Shown: positions 51,847 through 60,288 of the stretch, one piece after another
How the letters are laid out: each line of letters starts with the position of its first letter
How positions within the stretch are numbered: position 1 is the first letter of the stretch
Assembly (NCBI GenBank): GCA_017619355.1
Contig: JAFZSO010000012.1
Location: forward strand, 1-64,000
DNA length: 64,000 nucleotides
Source of the DNA: Muribaculaceae bacterium
Lineage (GTDB): Bacteria > Bacteroidota > Bacteroidia > Bacteroidales > Muribaculaceae
Direction: 5' to 3'
Made by a program: the position numbers and the translations under genes
Notes under the pieces: model-generated
What the model saw: the letters and a program-made list of their open reading frames with translations, nothing else
The model's database searches: none
What the model was told of the DNA's origin: nothing

Positions 51847-52707
51847 TTAGGTCTGCAGCTTGAAGGTCACGGGGAGCGTGTACCATACGTTCACTGCATT
51901 ACCGTTCTGACGGCCAGGATTGAACTTCTTGAGTTTCTTCACTGCCTTGATAGCAGCCTGGTCGCATTCAGGACTCAGAGAACGAACCACCTTCACCTCA
52001 CCGATTGAACCGTTCTTGGTCACAACGAACTGAAGAACTACACGTCCTTGAGTACCGTTCTCCTGTGCCATGGCGGGATACTGGAGGTTATTGGCGACAT
52101 CCTGAAGCAGAGCAGCATCACCACCGGGATAAGACGGCATCTGTTCCACCGACTTGAACACCTGGTTGTCTTCAACAGGCTTCTTCTCCTCAACAGGAGT
52201 AATAGCCACTTTCTCTTCCACCTTTTCAACGGGCTTCAGGTCAAGCTTGTTGTCCTTGAGACCTTCCTGGTTAATCTGACCGATGGTCGTATTGTCTTCC
52301 TTCAGTTCGTCAGTGCTCTTGGGGGGCTTGGTCACCTCGGCATCAGGCTTAATGGCCAGCTCGGTCACAGCCTGCTGAGCAACCTTCTCCTCAATGGGCT
52401 CAGGTTTCTTCTCTTCAATCTTCTGTTTCTGCTGTTCTTCTTCCTTCTTCTCTTCCTGCGTCATGTCGAGGGTCACCGTGCTCTGAGACTGCTTGTCCTT
52501 AAGGCTGGCTTCCTCAATCATGTGCTGCACGGTTGCGACACCCCAAACGAGAGCGCCAAGCAACACGGCACCGATAAGAGTATAGATAACAGACTTGGTA
52601 TGGCGGTTTTCAGATGTGCGACGAAGCACATATGCACCGTAGTCCTTGTTTTTACCTTCAAATACAAGGTCACACCATTCTTTTGAGGTTAGATCTACAT
52701 TTGACAT
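51847..52707 (-). CDS. tonB: TonB energy transducer
   Basis: TonB carries energy from the ExbB/ExbD motor to outer-membrane transporters. The 286-residue protein has a membrane anchor at about residues 38-62 (VIYTLIGAVLLGALVWGVATV), a Pro/Glu/Lys/Gln-rich periplasmic spacer (residues 75-185), and the C-terminal TonB fold (about 200-286: MPSYPGGDAALLQDVANN, GRVVLQFVVTKNGSIGEV, KAVKKLKKFNPG). It is the fourth gene after exbB, exbD and exbD, which strengthens the call. The substrate transporters (SusC-like) are not in this window. Confidence 0.92.
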   Translation of the reverse strand: MSNVDLTSKEWCDLVFEGKNKDYGAYVLRRTSENRHTKSVIYTLIGAVLLGALVWGVATVQHMIEEASLKDKQSQSTVTLDMTQEEKKEEEQQKQKIEEKKPEPIEEKVAQQAVTELAIKPDAEVTKPPKSTDELKEDNTTIGQINQEGLKDNKLDLKPVEKVEEKVAITPVEEKKPVEDNQVFKSVEQMPSYPGGDAALLQDVANNLQYPAMAQENGTQGRVVLQFVVTKNGSIGEVKVVRSLSPECDQAAIKAVKKLKKFNPGRQNGNAVNVWYTLPVTFKLQT

Positions 52708-52758
52708 AACTTATCTTAATGTAATTTTAAGGTTCAACAATTATAAATCTAACACACA

Positions 52759-53442
52759 TTACTGAGCAGGAGGTGGTGGTAACTTCACGCCCAGTTTTTC
52801 AAGGGCGGTAGAATCTTCCTTGCTCAAAGTCTCAATCTGGAAACGGCTGATGTTATTAATCTGCATTTCATCAAGAACAGCCACCACGTCACTATAGCTT
52901 GCGCGGCCCGTGGGCTTGATCATCACGATAGGACGTTCAAGGTCATCACGGTTACGAATTTCCTTGGCGCGTTCCTGATAAACCGAGTCATTAATTTCAC
53001 CTTTCTGCCATTTTTCTTTCTCCTTGTTGATCAACTTGATGGCTGCTTCATTCTTCTTCATCAGAAGGTAGCGCATTGTACCCTGAGCATTGCCCTTCAT
53101 GTTAGTTTCTTCCATGTTGAGCTCATCAAGGTTCAATCGACCTTCGTAGTAGTAGAACTTAGCTGCACTGGGGTCGGCAATCAGTTTCTGCTGGCCATTC
53201 AGATCTTTCATCTCAGATGTACCATCGATGATCACGGTGAATGCCTCCGACTCCTTAGCTTCCTGCTGGTTTTCCTGCTTCACTTCCTCATTGGTAGGCA
53301 GTGTGATCTGCAACGTCTGAGATTTGAGCATGGTGGTACACAGCATGAAGAAGGTGATCAACAACATGTTCATGTCAACCATAGGGGTGAAGTCGATACG
53401 GGTATCGAATTTCTTCTGACGACTTAATTCTTTCTTTGCCAT
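52759..53442 (-). CDS. exbD: ExbD/TolR-like biopolymer transport protein (second)
   Basis: The 227-residue protein has the ExbD layout: a short basic N-terminus with KFDTRIDFTPMVDMNMLLITFFML (one membrane helix carrying the conserved Asp for proton passage, in the PMVDMNML pattern) and a periplasmic C-terminal domain. It is longer than E. coli ExbD (141 residues) and the periplasmic part ends with the Pro-rich LPPPPAQ. It follows the other exbD by three bases and precedes tonB by 51 bases. The two ExbDs may form a heteromer (inference). Confidence 0.9.
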   Translation of the reverse strand: MAKKELSRQKKFDTRIDFTPMVDMNMLLITFFMLCTTMLKSQTLQITLPTNEEVKQENQQEAKESEAFTVIIDGTSEMKDLNGQQKLIADPSAAKFYYYEGRLNLDELNMEETNMKGNAQGTMRYLLMKKNEAAIKLINKEKEKWQKGEINDSVYQERAKEIRNRDDLERPIVMIKPTGRASYSDVVAVLDEMQINNISRFQIETLSKEDSTALEKLGVKLPPPPAQ

Positions 53443-53445
53443 ATC

Positions 53446-54132
53446 TTACTCCTCCTCTGTCTTTAATGCAGTCATCAGGGTGAACTTGTTCATCTTGATG
53501 GTCTGCAGGTTGTTCATAATCACTTCAACCACGCTATATGGCGTAGTCTGGTCGGCTTTGATAGCGATGCCTTTACCGCTATCCATTTCTTCTTCGGCTC
53601 CGGCTTCTTGCAGAGCTGCATAGATAGACTGGATCCATACCTGGAATTCCGTAAGATTCTGATTATCGAAATTCATCTTGATGGGGATACCAGCTCCTGG
53701 CTGCTGCAACACCTTGTCGCGTTCATCGATTGGTAACGCCAGCCACTCTTTCATCTTGCTGATGGGCAAACCGAAAGCATTCTGCTTGCGGAAGGCATCA
53801 ACTTCTTCGCGAGTGAACTGAACACCAAACTTCTCGCCCACGCGCACCAGCGCTTGTTCGCGCAGGTCTTCGGTGGTAAGGGTTGAGTCAGCTGTACCTG
53901 TGAGTTCCATGTAAATCTGGGGCTTGTCACCGTTTTGAGTAACAAGGATTGTCACCAGTTTTTCAATGGGCACCTTCTCTTCCGATACAGAAGGAGGAGT
54001 GATAACCTGCACAGGTTCTTTCTGCAAGAATGTAGAAGTCAACATGAAGAAAGTCAACAGAAGAACGGTCACATCCGACATTGCGGTCATGTCGATGCGC
54101 GTTTCTTTTTTCTTTATTTTGACTTTTCCCAT
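53446..54132 (-). CDS. exbD: ExbD/TolR-like biopolymer transport protein (first)
   Basis: The 228-residue protein begins KKKETRIDMTAMSDVTVLLLTFFMLTSTF. This carries the typical single helix with a conserved Asp (MSDVTVLL), and is followed by a longer periplasmic domain with ExbD-like hydrophobic strands. It lies 64 bases after exbB and three bases before the second exbD. The pair with different periplasmic domains is a recurring Bacteroidota arrangement. Residues LLLTFFMLTSTFL form the only membrane helix. Confidence 0.9.
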   Translation of the reverse strand: MGKVKIKKKETRIDMTAMSDVTVLLLTFFMLTSTFLQKEPVQVITPPSVSEEKVPIEKLVTILVTQNGDKPQIYMELTGTADSTLTTEDLREQALVRVGEKFGVQFTREEVDAFRKQNAFGLPISKMKEWLALPIDERDKVLQQPGAGIPIKMNFDNQNLTEFQVWIQSIYAALQEAGAEEEMDSGKGIAIKADQTTPYSVVEVIMNNLQTIKMNKFTLMTALKTEEE

Positions 54133-54196
54133 TTTGTCTTAATTGCTTATAAATCTATTAGTAAATTTGTTTTGTTTGGTTCTCGATGTGTTGCAA

Positions 54197-55087
54197 TTAG
54201 TGAGTTGCAGCAAATGTAGATACGATTGAGAAGCCGAGTTCGTCGATAGCATAAGTCATGTTATCGATCTTGTTGGTATAGAAGTTATAAGCGATAAGAG
54301 CGAGAGCTGCAGTTGCGATACCGAAGGCGGTGTTCACAAGTGCCTCAGAAATACCGGTCGACAGAGCGGTTGAGTCAGGAGCACCTGATTGTGCCAGAGC
54401 CTGGAACGACTTGATCATACCGAGCACAGTACCGAGAAGACCGATCAGAGTACCCAGCGTGGTGAGAGTAGCAAGGATGGGGAGGTTCTGCTGCAGAGTA
54501 GGCATCTCAAGAGCGGTTGCCTCTTCAAGCGTCTGCTGGATAGAAGTGAGCTTCTGTTCCTTCTGGAGCATGGTGTCCTTATCCATTTCTTTATATTTCT
54601 GAAGAGTTGCATAAACAACGGCACCCACAGTACCCTGGTGTTTCTTGCACAGATCTTCGGCCTTGGCGATGTCACCAGCCGAGAGAGCTTTCTTCACGTC
54701 TTCCACAAACTTAGTGGTGTTGCCTTTACCTTTAGCCTTAGAGAGAGCGATCCAGCGCTCAACGGTAAGCACAATCACAGTCAAGAGGCAGGTCAACAGC
54801 ACAGGCACGATGATACCGCCCTTATACACTGTACCGAGGAGGTTCATAGGAGTCTCCTTCAGATCGGGTTCCTTGAAGTTGCCGGGAGCACCGAATACAA
54901 ACAGATAGATACAAACAGCAGCGATGAAGCAAACGAGGATCACGATCGAAGCACTCTTAATGCCCTTCACATTGCTGGTTACACCTTTGTTTTCTTTTTT
55001 CTTGGTTTCAACCTTCTTGGGTTGAGCCTGAGCTGGCTTAGCCTGGGGCTGAGCTGGCTGTGGATTGTTAGGCTTTGTAGTTTCCAT
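54197..55087 (-). CDS. exbB: MotA/TolQ/ExbB proton channel
   Basis: The 296-residue protein has an extended, low-complexity N-terminus (Pro, Gln, Ala, Lys-rich, residues 2-40), then three membrane helices: about 45-67 (ASIVILVCFIAAVCIYLFVF), about 90-112 (VPVLLTCLLTVIVLTVE) and about 205-290 with the conserved TLGTLIGLLGTVLGMIKSF and ALVNTAFGIATAALALIAYN. It forms the pore with ExbD. The family motif with a Thr in the last helix is present. It is the first gene of the cluster under a good promoter. Confidence 0.93.
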   Translation of the reverse strand: METTKPNNPQPAQPQAKPAQAQPKKVETKKKENKGVTSNVKGIKSASIVILVCFIAAVCIYLFVFGAPGNFKEPDLKETPMNLLGTVYKGGIIVPVLLTCLLTVIVLTVERWIALSKAKGKGNTTKFVEDVKKALSAGDIAKAEDLCKKHQGTVGAVVYATLQKYKEMDKDTMLQKEQKLTSIQQTLEEATALEMPTLQQNLPILATLTTLGTLIGLLGTVLGMIKSFQALAQSGAPDSTALSTGISEALVNTAFGIATAALALIAYNFYTNKIDNMTYAIDELGFSIVSTFAATH

Positions 55088-55309
55088 AAATGAAAATTTA
55101 AAAAGTTAAAGTTAAAAAAATTAATATAAATTGGTTTTCATTTGTTCTAAGTGGTTCTTTCTCCTTTATAATATAGTAACGAAATACCGGTGCATTTATT
55201 GTATTGCAATGTTCATGTAGTGCTCTATCTCATTGTATTTCACAAACTTTTGCATCAAAAAACATCGGTGTTCCACATCTACACTTGCGGGAAGATGTAA
55301 AAACCAACG

Positions 55310-55340
55310 CAAATTTATTACAAAAATCCCAAAAAAACAA
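55310..55340 (-). promoter_or_regulatory. Promoter of the exbB-exbD-exbD-tonB cluster
   Basis: Minus-strand TTG (55340-55338), 20-base spacer, TAAATTTG (55317-55310). The gene starts about 220 bases downstream (55087), leaving a long untranslated leader. Confidence 0.6.
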
Positions 55341-55567
55341 CCACAGAACACGATTTTTAGACATTTTTTTTCGATTGCAGGCGGCAATGTGCACAAAAAA
55401 GGAGGAAAAACATATTCAAGTTGCTATCAGTGACTCTTTGGTTTTGATTGATATGATGAATTTTAAGCAAGCTAACACATAAATCAAGTCCAATTCACAG
55501 TGAAAAATTAAAGATCATAGATGTTTTTTTTAGATATTAAGCATCAAAAACCTTTATCGATTCAAGC

Positions 55568-55583
55568 TATTTTTGTATATTTG
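55568..55583 (+). promoter_or_regulatory. -7 boxes of the nqr operon
   Basis: Two matches to TAnnTTTG stand head to tail (TATTTTTG 55568-55575 and TATATTTG 55576-55583), 37 bases before the nqrA ATG. No TTG at the usual spacing, so the upstream element is weak. Confidence 0.45.
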
Positions 55584-55619
55584 CAGAAATTTTAAAAAAA
55601 ATCACACATTATATTATTT

Positions 55620-56948
55620 ATGGCAATGATTAAACTCAAAAAGGGCTATGACCTGAAGTTAAAAGGTGGCATTGCTAATGATACCATCTTTGATGCCCCT
55701 GTTCCCACGCATTGCGCCATCGTACCCGACGACTTTACCGGAATCATCCCTCGCATGGAGAAAAAAGAGGGCGAACAGGTGAAGGCGGGCGAAGCGCTCT
55801 ATCACGACAAGACCGAAGAGCGCATCAAAGTCACATCGCCCGTGAGCGGCACAGTGAAGGCCATTGTGCGCGGCGAGCGTCGCAAAATAGAGCAAATCGT
55901 GGTAGAGTGTGACAATAACGACGACCACAAGAAGTTTGACCTGTCCTCGCCCATCGATGCACTTCTCGATTCGGGCCTGTGGGCCATGCTCAGGCAGAGG
56001 CCTTATGACGTAGTTCCCTCTCCTTGCACATCACCTCGTGACATTTTCGTGACCTGCTTCGACAGCGCCCCCCTTGCACCCAATCTGAATCTGGTGCTGG
56101 GCGAGGATGCCGCCTATATTGAAAAGGGTGTGGATGTGCTGAGCAAGCTCACCACAGGAAGCGTCTATCTGGGATGCAAAGCAGGTGAAGCCTTGCAAGC
56201 ATCAGGAGCCGAGACTATTGAGTTCAAAGGTCCCCACCCCGCTGGCAACGCCGGCATCCAGGCAGGCAATGTGAAACCTGTGAATAAGGGCGAAGTCATC
56301 TGGACGACCGATGTGGTGACCGTTGCCCGCATTGGCAAGCTGTTCACCACTGGCACTGTTGACTTTAACACCGTGGTGGCCGTAACCGGCGAACAGGTCG
56401 AGAGTCCCTGCTACCTCAAGACTGTGATGGGCGCACCCGTCAAGCCGCTTCTTGAAGGTCGTATTGTTGACAACGGCAAACAGAACCGCATCATCAGCGG
56501 CAATGTGCTCACAGGTTGCCAGGTGAAAGAAGACGAGTTTTTGCGTGCCCCTTATCGCCATATTACTGTAATACCCGAATTGCAAAAGCAAGACGAGTTC
56601 ATGGGATGGGCATCACTCAGTCCCAAGAAATTCAGTGTGTATCGCAACTTCCCAGGCTGGTTGCTGGGCATGAACCGCAAGGAAATGAATGTGGATGCCC
56701 GCATCAATGGCGGCGAGCATGCCATTGTGATGAGCAGCGAATATGACCGCATGCTGCCCATGGACATCTATGTCGAGTTCCTTATCAAGGCCATCATCGC
56801 CTTCGACATCGACAAGATGGAGCAACTGGGCATCTATGAAGTGGCTCCCGAAGACTTTGCACTGTGTGAATTTGCCGACACCTCCAAGCTGGAACTTCAA
56901 CGCATCGTGCGCGAAGGTCTCGATAAGTTGAAAAAAGAAATGTCATAA
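55620..56948 (+). CDS. nqrA: Na+-translocating NADH:quinone reductase subunit A
   Basis: NqrA is a peripheral cytoplasmic subunit of the Na+-NQR complex. The 442-residue protein has the family's start IKLKKGYDLKLKGGI, an alpha-carbon stretch with HCAIVPDDFTGIIPRME, and conserved internal segments (SPCTSPRDIFVTCFDSAPLAP, HPAGNAGIQAGNVKPVNKGE, AAVTGEQ-type). No cofactor motif is expected. It begins the operon nqrABCDEF, which exports sodium while oxidising NADH with a quinone. The gap to nqrB is 105 bases, the longest in the operon. Confidence 0.95.
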   Translation: MAMIKLKKGYDLKLKGGIANDTIFDAPVPTHCAIVPDDFTGIIPRMEKKEGEQVKAGEALYHDKTEERIKVTSPVSGTVKAIVRGERRKIEQIVVECDNNDDHKKFDLSSPIDALLDSGLWAMLRQRPYDVVPSPCTSPRDIFVTCFDSAPLAPNLNLVLGEDAAYIEKGVDVLSKLTTGSVYLGCKAGEALQASGAETIEFKGPHPAGNAGIQAGNVKPVNKGEVIWTTDVVTVARIGKLFTTGTVDFNTVVAVTGEQVESPCYLKTVMGAPVKPLLEGRIVDNGKQNRIISGNVLTGCQVKEDEFLRAPYRHITVIPELQKQDEFMGWASLSPKKFSVYRNFPGWLLGMNRKEMNVDARINGGEHAIVMSSEYDRMLPMDIYVEFLIKAIIAFDIDKMEQLGIYEVAPEDFALCEFADTSKLELQRIVREGLDKLKKEMS

Positions 56949-57053
56949 CTTTAAATATTTGTTATTCAAAATAAAACAAAAGAAAGTTTAAACAATTACT
57001 CTAATTCAAAAAAAGGCGATATTCATTAAGTATTAATCAAAAAATATCATATA

Positions 57054-58247
57054 GTGAAAGCTTTAAGAAAATTATTGGACAAATGGAAACCTGCATTCCA
57101 CGAGGGAGGCAAACTGGCCAAACTGCAGTCGGTTTATGAAGGTTTCGAGACATTCCTGTTCACGCCCAATACCACATCGAAAAGTGGAAGCCACATTCAT
57201 GACAACAATGACATGAAGCGCACCATGAGCACGGTGATTGTGGCTTTGATTCCATGTCTGCTCTTCGCCATGTACAACACAGGCCTGCAGCACTACATCG
57301 CCATTGGGCAACCCTACACCGGCTGGTTAACCATGTTCATCTTCGGTCTGCTTGCCCTGCTCCCCGTGATTGTAGTGAGCTATGTGGTTGGTTTGGGAAT
57401 CGAGTTCATCAGTGCCCAGATTCATCACAAGGAAATCCAGGAAGGATTCCTCGTGACAGGTATCCTCATCCCGCTCATCGTTCCCATCAACACCCCGTTG
57501 TGGATGACGGCTGTGGCCACCGCCTTTGCAGTCATCTTTGCCAAGGAGGTGTTTGGCGGCACTGGCATGAACATTTTCAATGTGGCGCTCATCACGCGCG
57601 CATTCCTGTTCTTCAGCTACCCTGCCGAGATGAGTGGTGACGATGCCTTTGTAAAACTCGATTCGGCCTTTGGCTTCGGTGCAGGAACTGTTGCCGATGG
57701 TTTCAGCGGTGCAACGCCGCTTGGGCAGATTGCCACCAATGTAGGTCCAAACCTCGATGGTTTGAATCTCGACACTTGGCACGCATTCTTGGGCACCATT
57801 CCTGGCAGTCCAGGCGAGACGTCAATGATAGCCATCCTGCTGGGTGCCGCACTGCTGCTCATCACTGGCATCGCCTCGTGGAGGGTGATGACATCGGTGT
57901 TTGCCGGCGGCATTGTGATGGGGTTCATTGCCAATGCCTTTGCTACGCACACCTATCCCGCTTCGATGCTCGATCCGTTTGCACAGCTGTGCTATGGCGG
58001 CTTTGCCTTTGCAGCGGTGTTCATGGCCACCGACCCGGTAACTGGTGCCCGAACACACATCGGGCAATACATCTATGGTTTCCTGATAGGTGTGATTGCA
58101 ATACTCATTCGTGTGTACAACGACGGATACCCTGAGGGTGCCATGCTTGCCGTGCTGCTCATGAACGCCTTCGCGCCGCTCATCGACCACTGCGTAGTGA
58201 ATGCTAACATCAAGCGCCGCATGCGCCGACTAAAAACTAACGGATAA
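57054..58247 (+). CDS. nqrB: Na+-NQR subunit B, FMN-carrying membrane protein
   Basis: The 397-residue protein starts at a GTG (57054) and has about ten membrane helices. NqrB binds FMN covalently through a Thr in an SGAT motif, here Thr221 in DGFSGATPLGQ. Other family landmarks are NTTSKSGSHIHDNNDMKRTM near the N-terminus and a conserved NIFNVALITRAFLFF helix. It holds the quinone-facing electron path in the complex. No ATG is available near the family start, so the GTG is taken. Confidence 0.95.
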   Translation: MKALRKLLDKWKPAFHEGGKLAKLQSVYEGFETFLFTPNTTSKSGSHIHDNNDMKRTMSTVIVALIPCLLFAMYNTGLQHYIAIGQPYTGWLTMFIFGLLALLPVIVVSYVVGLGIEFISAQIHHKEIQEGFLVTGILIPLIVPINTPLWMTAVATAFAVIFAKEVFGGTGMNIFNVALITRAFLFFSYPAEMSGDDAFVKLDSAFGFGAGTVADGFSGATPLGQIATNVGPNLDGLNLDTWHAFLGTIPGSPGETSMIAILLGAALLLITGIASWRVMTSVFAGGIVMGFIANAFATHTYPASMLDPFAQLCYGGFAFAAVFMATDPVTGARTHIGQYIYGFLIGVIAILIRVYNDGYPEGAMLAVLLMNAFAPLIDHCVVNANIKRRMRRLKTNG

Positions 58248-58265
58248 CAGGAGGAGGACACGACT

Positions 58266-58991
58266 ATGAACAAAAACAGTAATATCTACCAAATCGTTTA
58301 TTCGTCAATTCTGGTCATTGCCGTGGGTGCCGTCCTCGCTTTGGTGTACATGGCACTCAAGGACAAACAGAACATGAACATTGCCGACGACTCACGCAAG
58401 CAAATTCTCAGTTCCATCAGAGTAACTGCACCTGAGGGAACAACCATTGAGGACACCTTTAATAAATATATAACCGACGAGTTGCTCGTTGACGAAGGCG
58501 GCAACGTAGTGGAACAAGGCAAAGGTGTGGCCTTCGGTGTCAGCATGAAGAAATTTGTGAAGGAAAAAGGGAAAGACAAAAAATACCCTGTGTTTGTTGC
58601 CAAAGCCAATGACGGTACTACGAAGTACATCTTGCCCATGTATGGAGCCGGACTCTGGGGACCCATCTGGGGATATGTGTCGGTCAATGACGACGGCAGC
58701 ACTATCTATGGTGCCAACTTCTCGCATCAAGGCGAGACCCCAGGCTTAGGTGCCAAGATTGCCGAGCCAGAATTCCAGAACGAATTCCAAGGCAAGGAAC
58801 TCTATAAGAACAACAAATTCAAGAGCATTGAAGTGGTGAAGAAAGGCCAGAAAGGCATTAGTGGCGGTGATTGCATCGACGCCATCTCGGGTGCCACCAT
58901 CACGAGCCGAGGCGTCTCGACCATGATGCAGGATTGCCTTGCCCCCTACGATGCCTTCTTGAAGAACCTACAAAGTGAAACCGCTAAATAA
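58266..58991 (+). CDS. nqrC: Na+-NQR subunit C, FMN-carrying protein
   Basis: The 241-residue protein has one N-terminal membrane helix (SILVIAVGAVLALVYMALK), and a periplasmic domain ending in the FMN-attachment motif ISGATITSRG, with Thr211 as the likely linker residue. The gap to nqrB is 18 bases. Other motifs: GAGLWGPIWGYVSV and HQGETPGLGAKI. Length matches the Bacteroidota form of NqrC. Confidence 0.94.
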   Translation: MNKNSNIYQIVYSSILVIAVGAVLALVYMALKDKQNMNIADDSRKQILSSIRVTAPEGTTIEDTFNKYITDELLVDEGGNVVEQGKGVAFGVSMKKFVKEKGKDKKYPVFVAKANDGTTKYILPMYGAGLWGPIWGYVSVNDDGSTIYGANFSHQGETPGLGAKIAEPEFQNEFQGKELYKNNKFKSIEVVKKGQKGISGGDCIDAISGATITSRGVSTMMQDCLAPYDAFLKNLQSETAK

Positions 58992-58999
58992 TCATCGAT

Positions 59000-59632
59000 A
59001 TGTTGCTATCCAAGAAAAATAAAGAAACTTTATTTAACCCATTGTCAAAAGACAATCCGGTATTGGTGCAAGTGCTGGGCATCTGTTCCACACTGGCAGT
59101 GACGGTGAGCCTCAAGCCTGCCATTGTGATGGGCATCTCGGTTATTGCCGTGCTCGCATTTGCCAACGTCATCATTTCGTTTATGCGCAAAACCATCCCG
59201 CCTACGATTCGCATCATTGTGCAACTGGTGGTGGTGGCCGCACTCGTGATCATCGTGCAACAGGTGCTCACCGCCTACAGCTACGATGTGAGTAAGCAAC
59301 TATCGGTGTTTATAGGCCTCATCATTACCAACTGCATCCTGATGGGCCGACTCGAGGCGTTCGCTCTGAACAATCGCCCCTGGCCAGCCTTCCTCGATGG
59401 AGTTGGCAATGGCCTTGGTTATGCCATCATACTGGTGATAGTGGCATTCTTCCGCGAATTGCTGGGTTCAGGCACGCTGCTCGATTATCAAGTCATTCCC
59501 AAGTGCTTCTATGACGCCGGTTACTCTAACAATGGCCTCATGATTCTGCCTCCCATGGCACTGATCGTGGTAGCATGCATCGTGTGGTTCCACCGCTCCC
59601 GCAACAAGGACTTGCAGGAAGAGAACAACTAA
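59000..59632 (+). CDS. nqrD: Na+-NQR subunit D
   Basis: The 210-residue protein has six predicted membrane helices and the start LLSKKNKETLFNPLSKDNPVLVQVLGICS, matching NqrD. It forms an inner part of the membrane domain together with NqrE and helps hold an intramembrane iron centre via Cys residues; the Cys in QVLGICSTLAVT and in ITNCILMGR fit that role. The gene is eight bases from nqrC. Confidence 0.94.
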   Translation: MLLSKKNKETLFNPLSKDNPVLVQVLGICSTLAVTVSLKPAIVMGISVIAVLAFANVIISFMRKTIPPTIRIIVQLVVVAALVIIVQQVLTAYSYDVSKQLSVFIGLIITNCILMGRLEAFALNNRPWPAFLDGVGNGLGYAIILVIVAFFRELLGSGTLLDYQVIPKCFYDAGYSNNGLMILPPMALIVVACIVWFHRSRNKDLQEENN

Positions 59633-59666
59633 ACACATTCTTCAACGATATTAAAACTAAACTGAA

Positions 59667-60281
59667 ATGGAAGAACTGAATTTATTCGTAAAATCGATTT
59701 TTATCGATAACATGATATTTGCCTACTTCTTAGGCATGTGTTCCTACATTGCTGTGTCGAAGAATGTGAAGACCGCATTCGGACTTGGCATAGCGGTGAC
59801 CTTCATGCTCGTGGTCACCCTCCCGCTCAACTACATGCTCGACAAGTATGTGCTGCAGGAAGGCGCGCTCAGCTGGCTGGGCGACTCTTTCAAGGATGTT
59901 GACCTGAGTTTCTTGAACCTCATCATGTTCATTGCAGTGATTGCATCGGCCACGCAGCTGGTGGAAATGGCTGTCGAGAAATTCTCGCCCAGCCTCTACA
60001 ATTCGCTTGGCATTTTCCTACCGCTCATTGCCGTGAACTGCGCCATTCTGGGCGGTGCCTTGTTCATGCAACAGAAAGATTTCGGTTCGGCACTTACCGC
60101 CACCGTCTATGGTGCCGGTTCAGGCATTGGCTGGTTACTTGCCATTGTGGGCATCGCCGCCATTCGCGAAAAGATTGCCTACAGCGACATCCCTAAGCCG
60201 CTCAAGGGCCTGGGTATCACATTCATCATCACCGGATTAATGGGAATCGCTTTCATGAGTTTCCTGGGCATTAAACTTTAA
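59667..60281 (+). CDS. nqrE: Na+-NQR subunit E
   Basis: The 204-residue protein has six membrane helices, starts MEELNLFVKSIFIDNMIFAY and resembles NqrD's inverted-topology partner. Its conserved Cys lie in LGMCSYIAVSKN and VNCAILGGAL, likely ligands of the shared iron centre with NqrD. The gene follows nqrD by 34 bases and precedes nqrF by seven. Confidence 0.94.
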   Translation: MEELNLFVKSIFIDNMIFAYFLGMCSYIAVSKNVKTAFGLGIAVTFMLVVTLPLNYMLDKYVLQEGALSWLGDSFKDVDLSFLNLIMFIAVIASATQLVEMAVEKFSPSLYNSLGIFLPLIAVNCAILGGALFMQQKDFGSALTATVYGAGSGIGWLLAIVGIAAIREKIAYSDIPKPLKGLGITFIITGLMGIAFMSFLGIKL

Positions 60282-60288
60282 TAAGACT

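Larger units (their letters stand above)
55088..55619. other. Intergenic region between divergent exbB and nqrA
   Basis: No gene is supported in these 532 bases, which are AT-rich; the open frames on either strand lack protein features. It holds the exbB promoter and its long leader (55310-55340) and, at the other end, two overlapping -7 boxes for nqrA (TATTTTTG 55568-55575 and TATATTTG 55576-55583). The leader of exbB has no clear terminator-type hairpin. Confidence 0.5.

Noticed and set aside
55204-55482. 92-codon plus-strand frame between exbB and nqrA
   Set aside because: AT-rich, Cys/Lys-heavy composition, covers the exbB promoter, and has no motif or promoter of its own.
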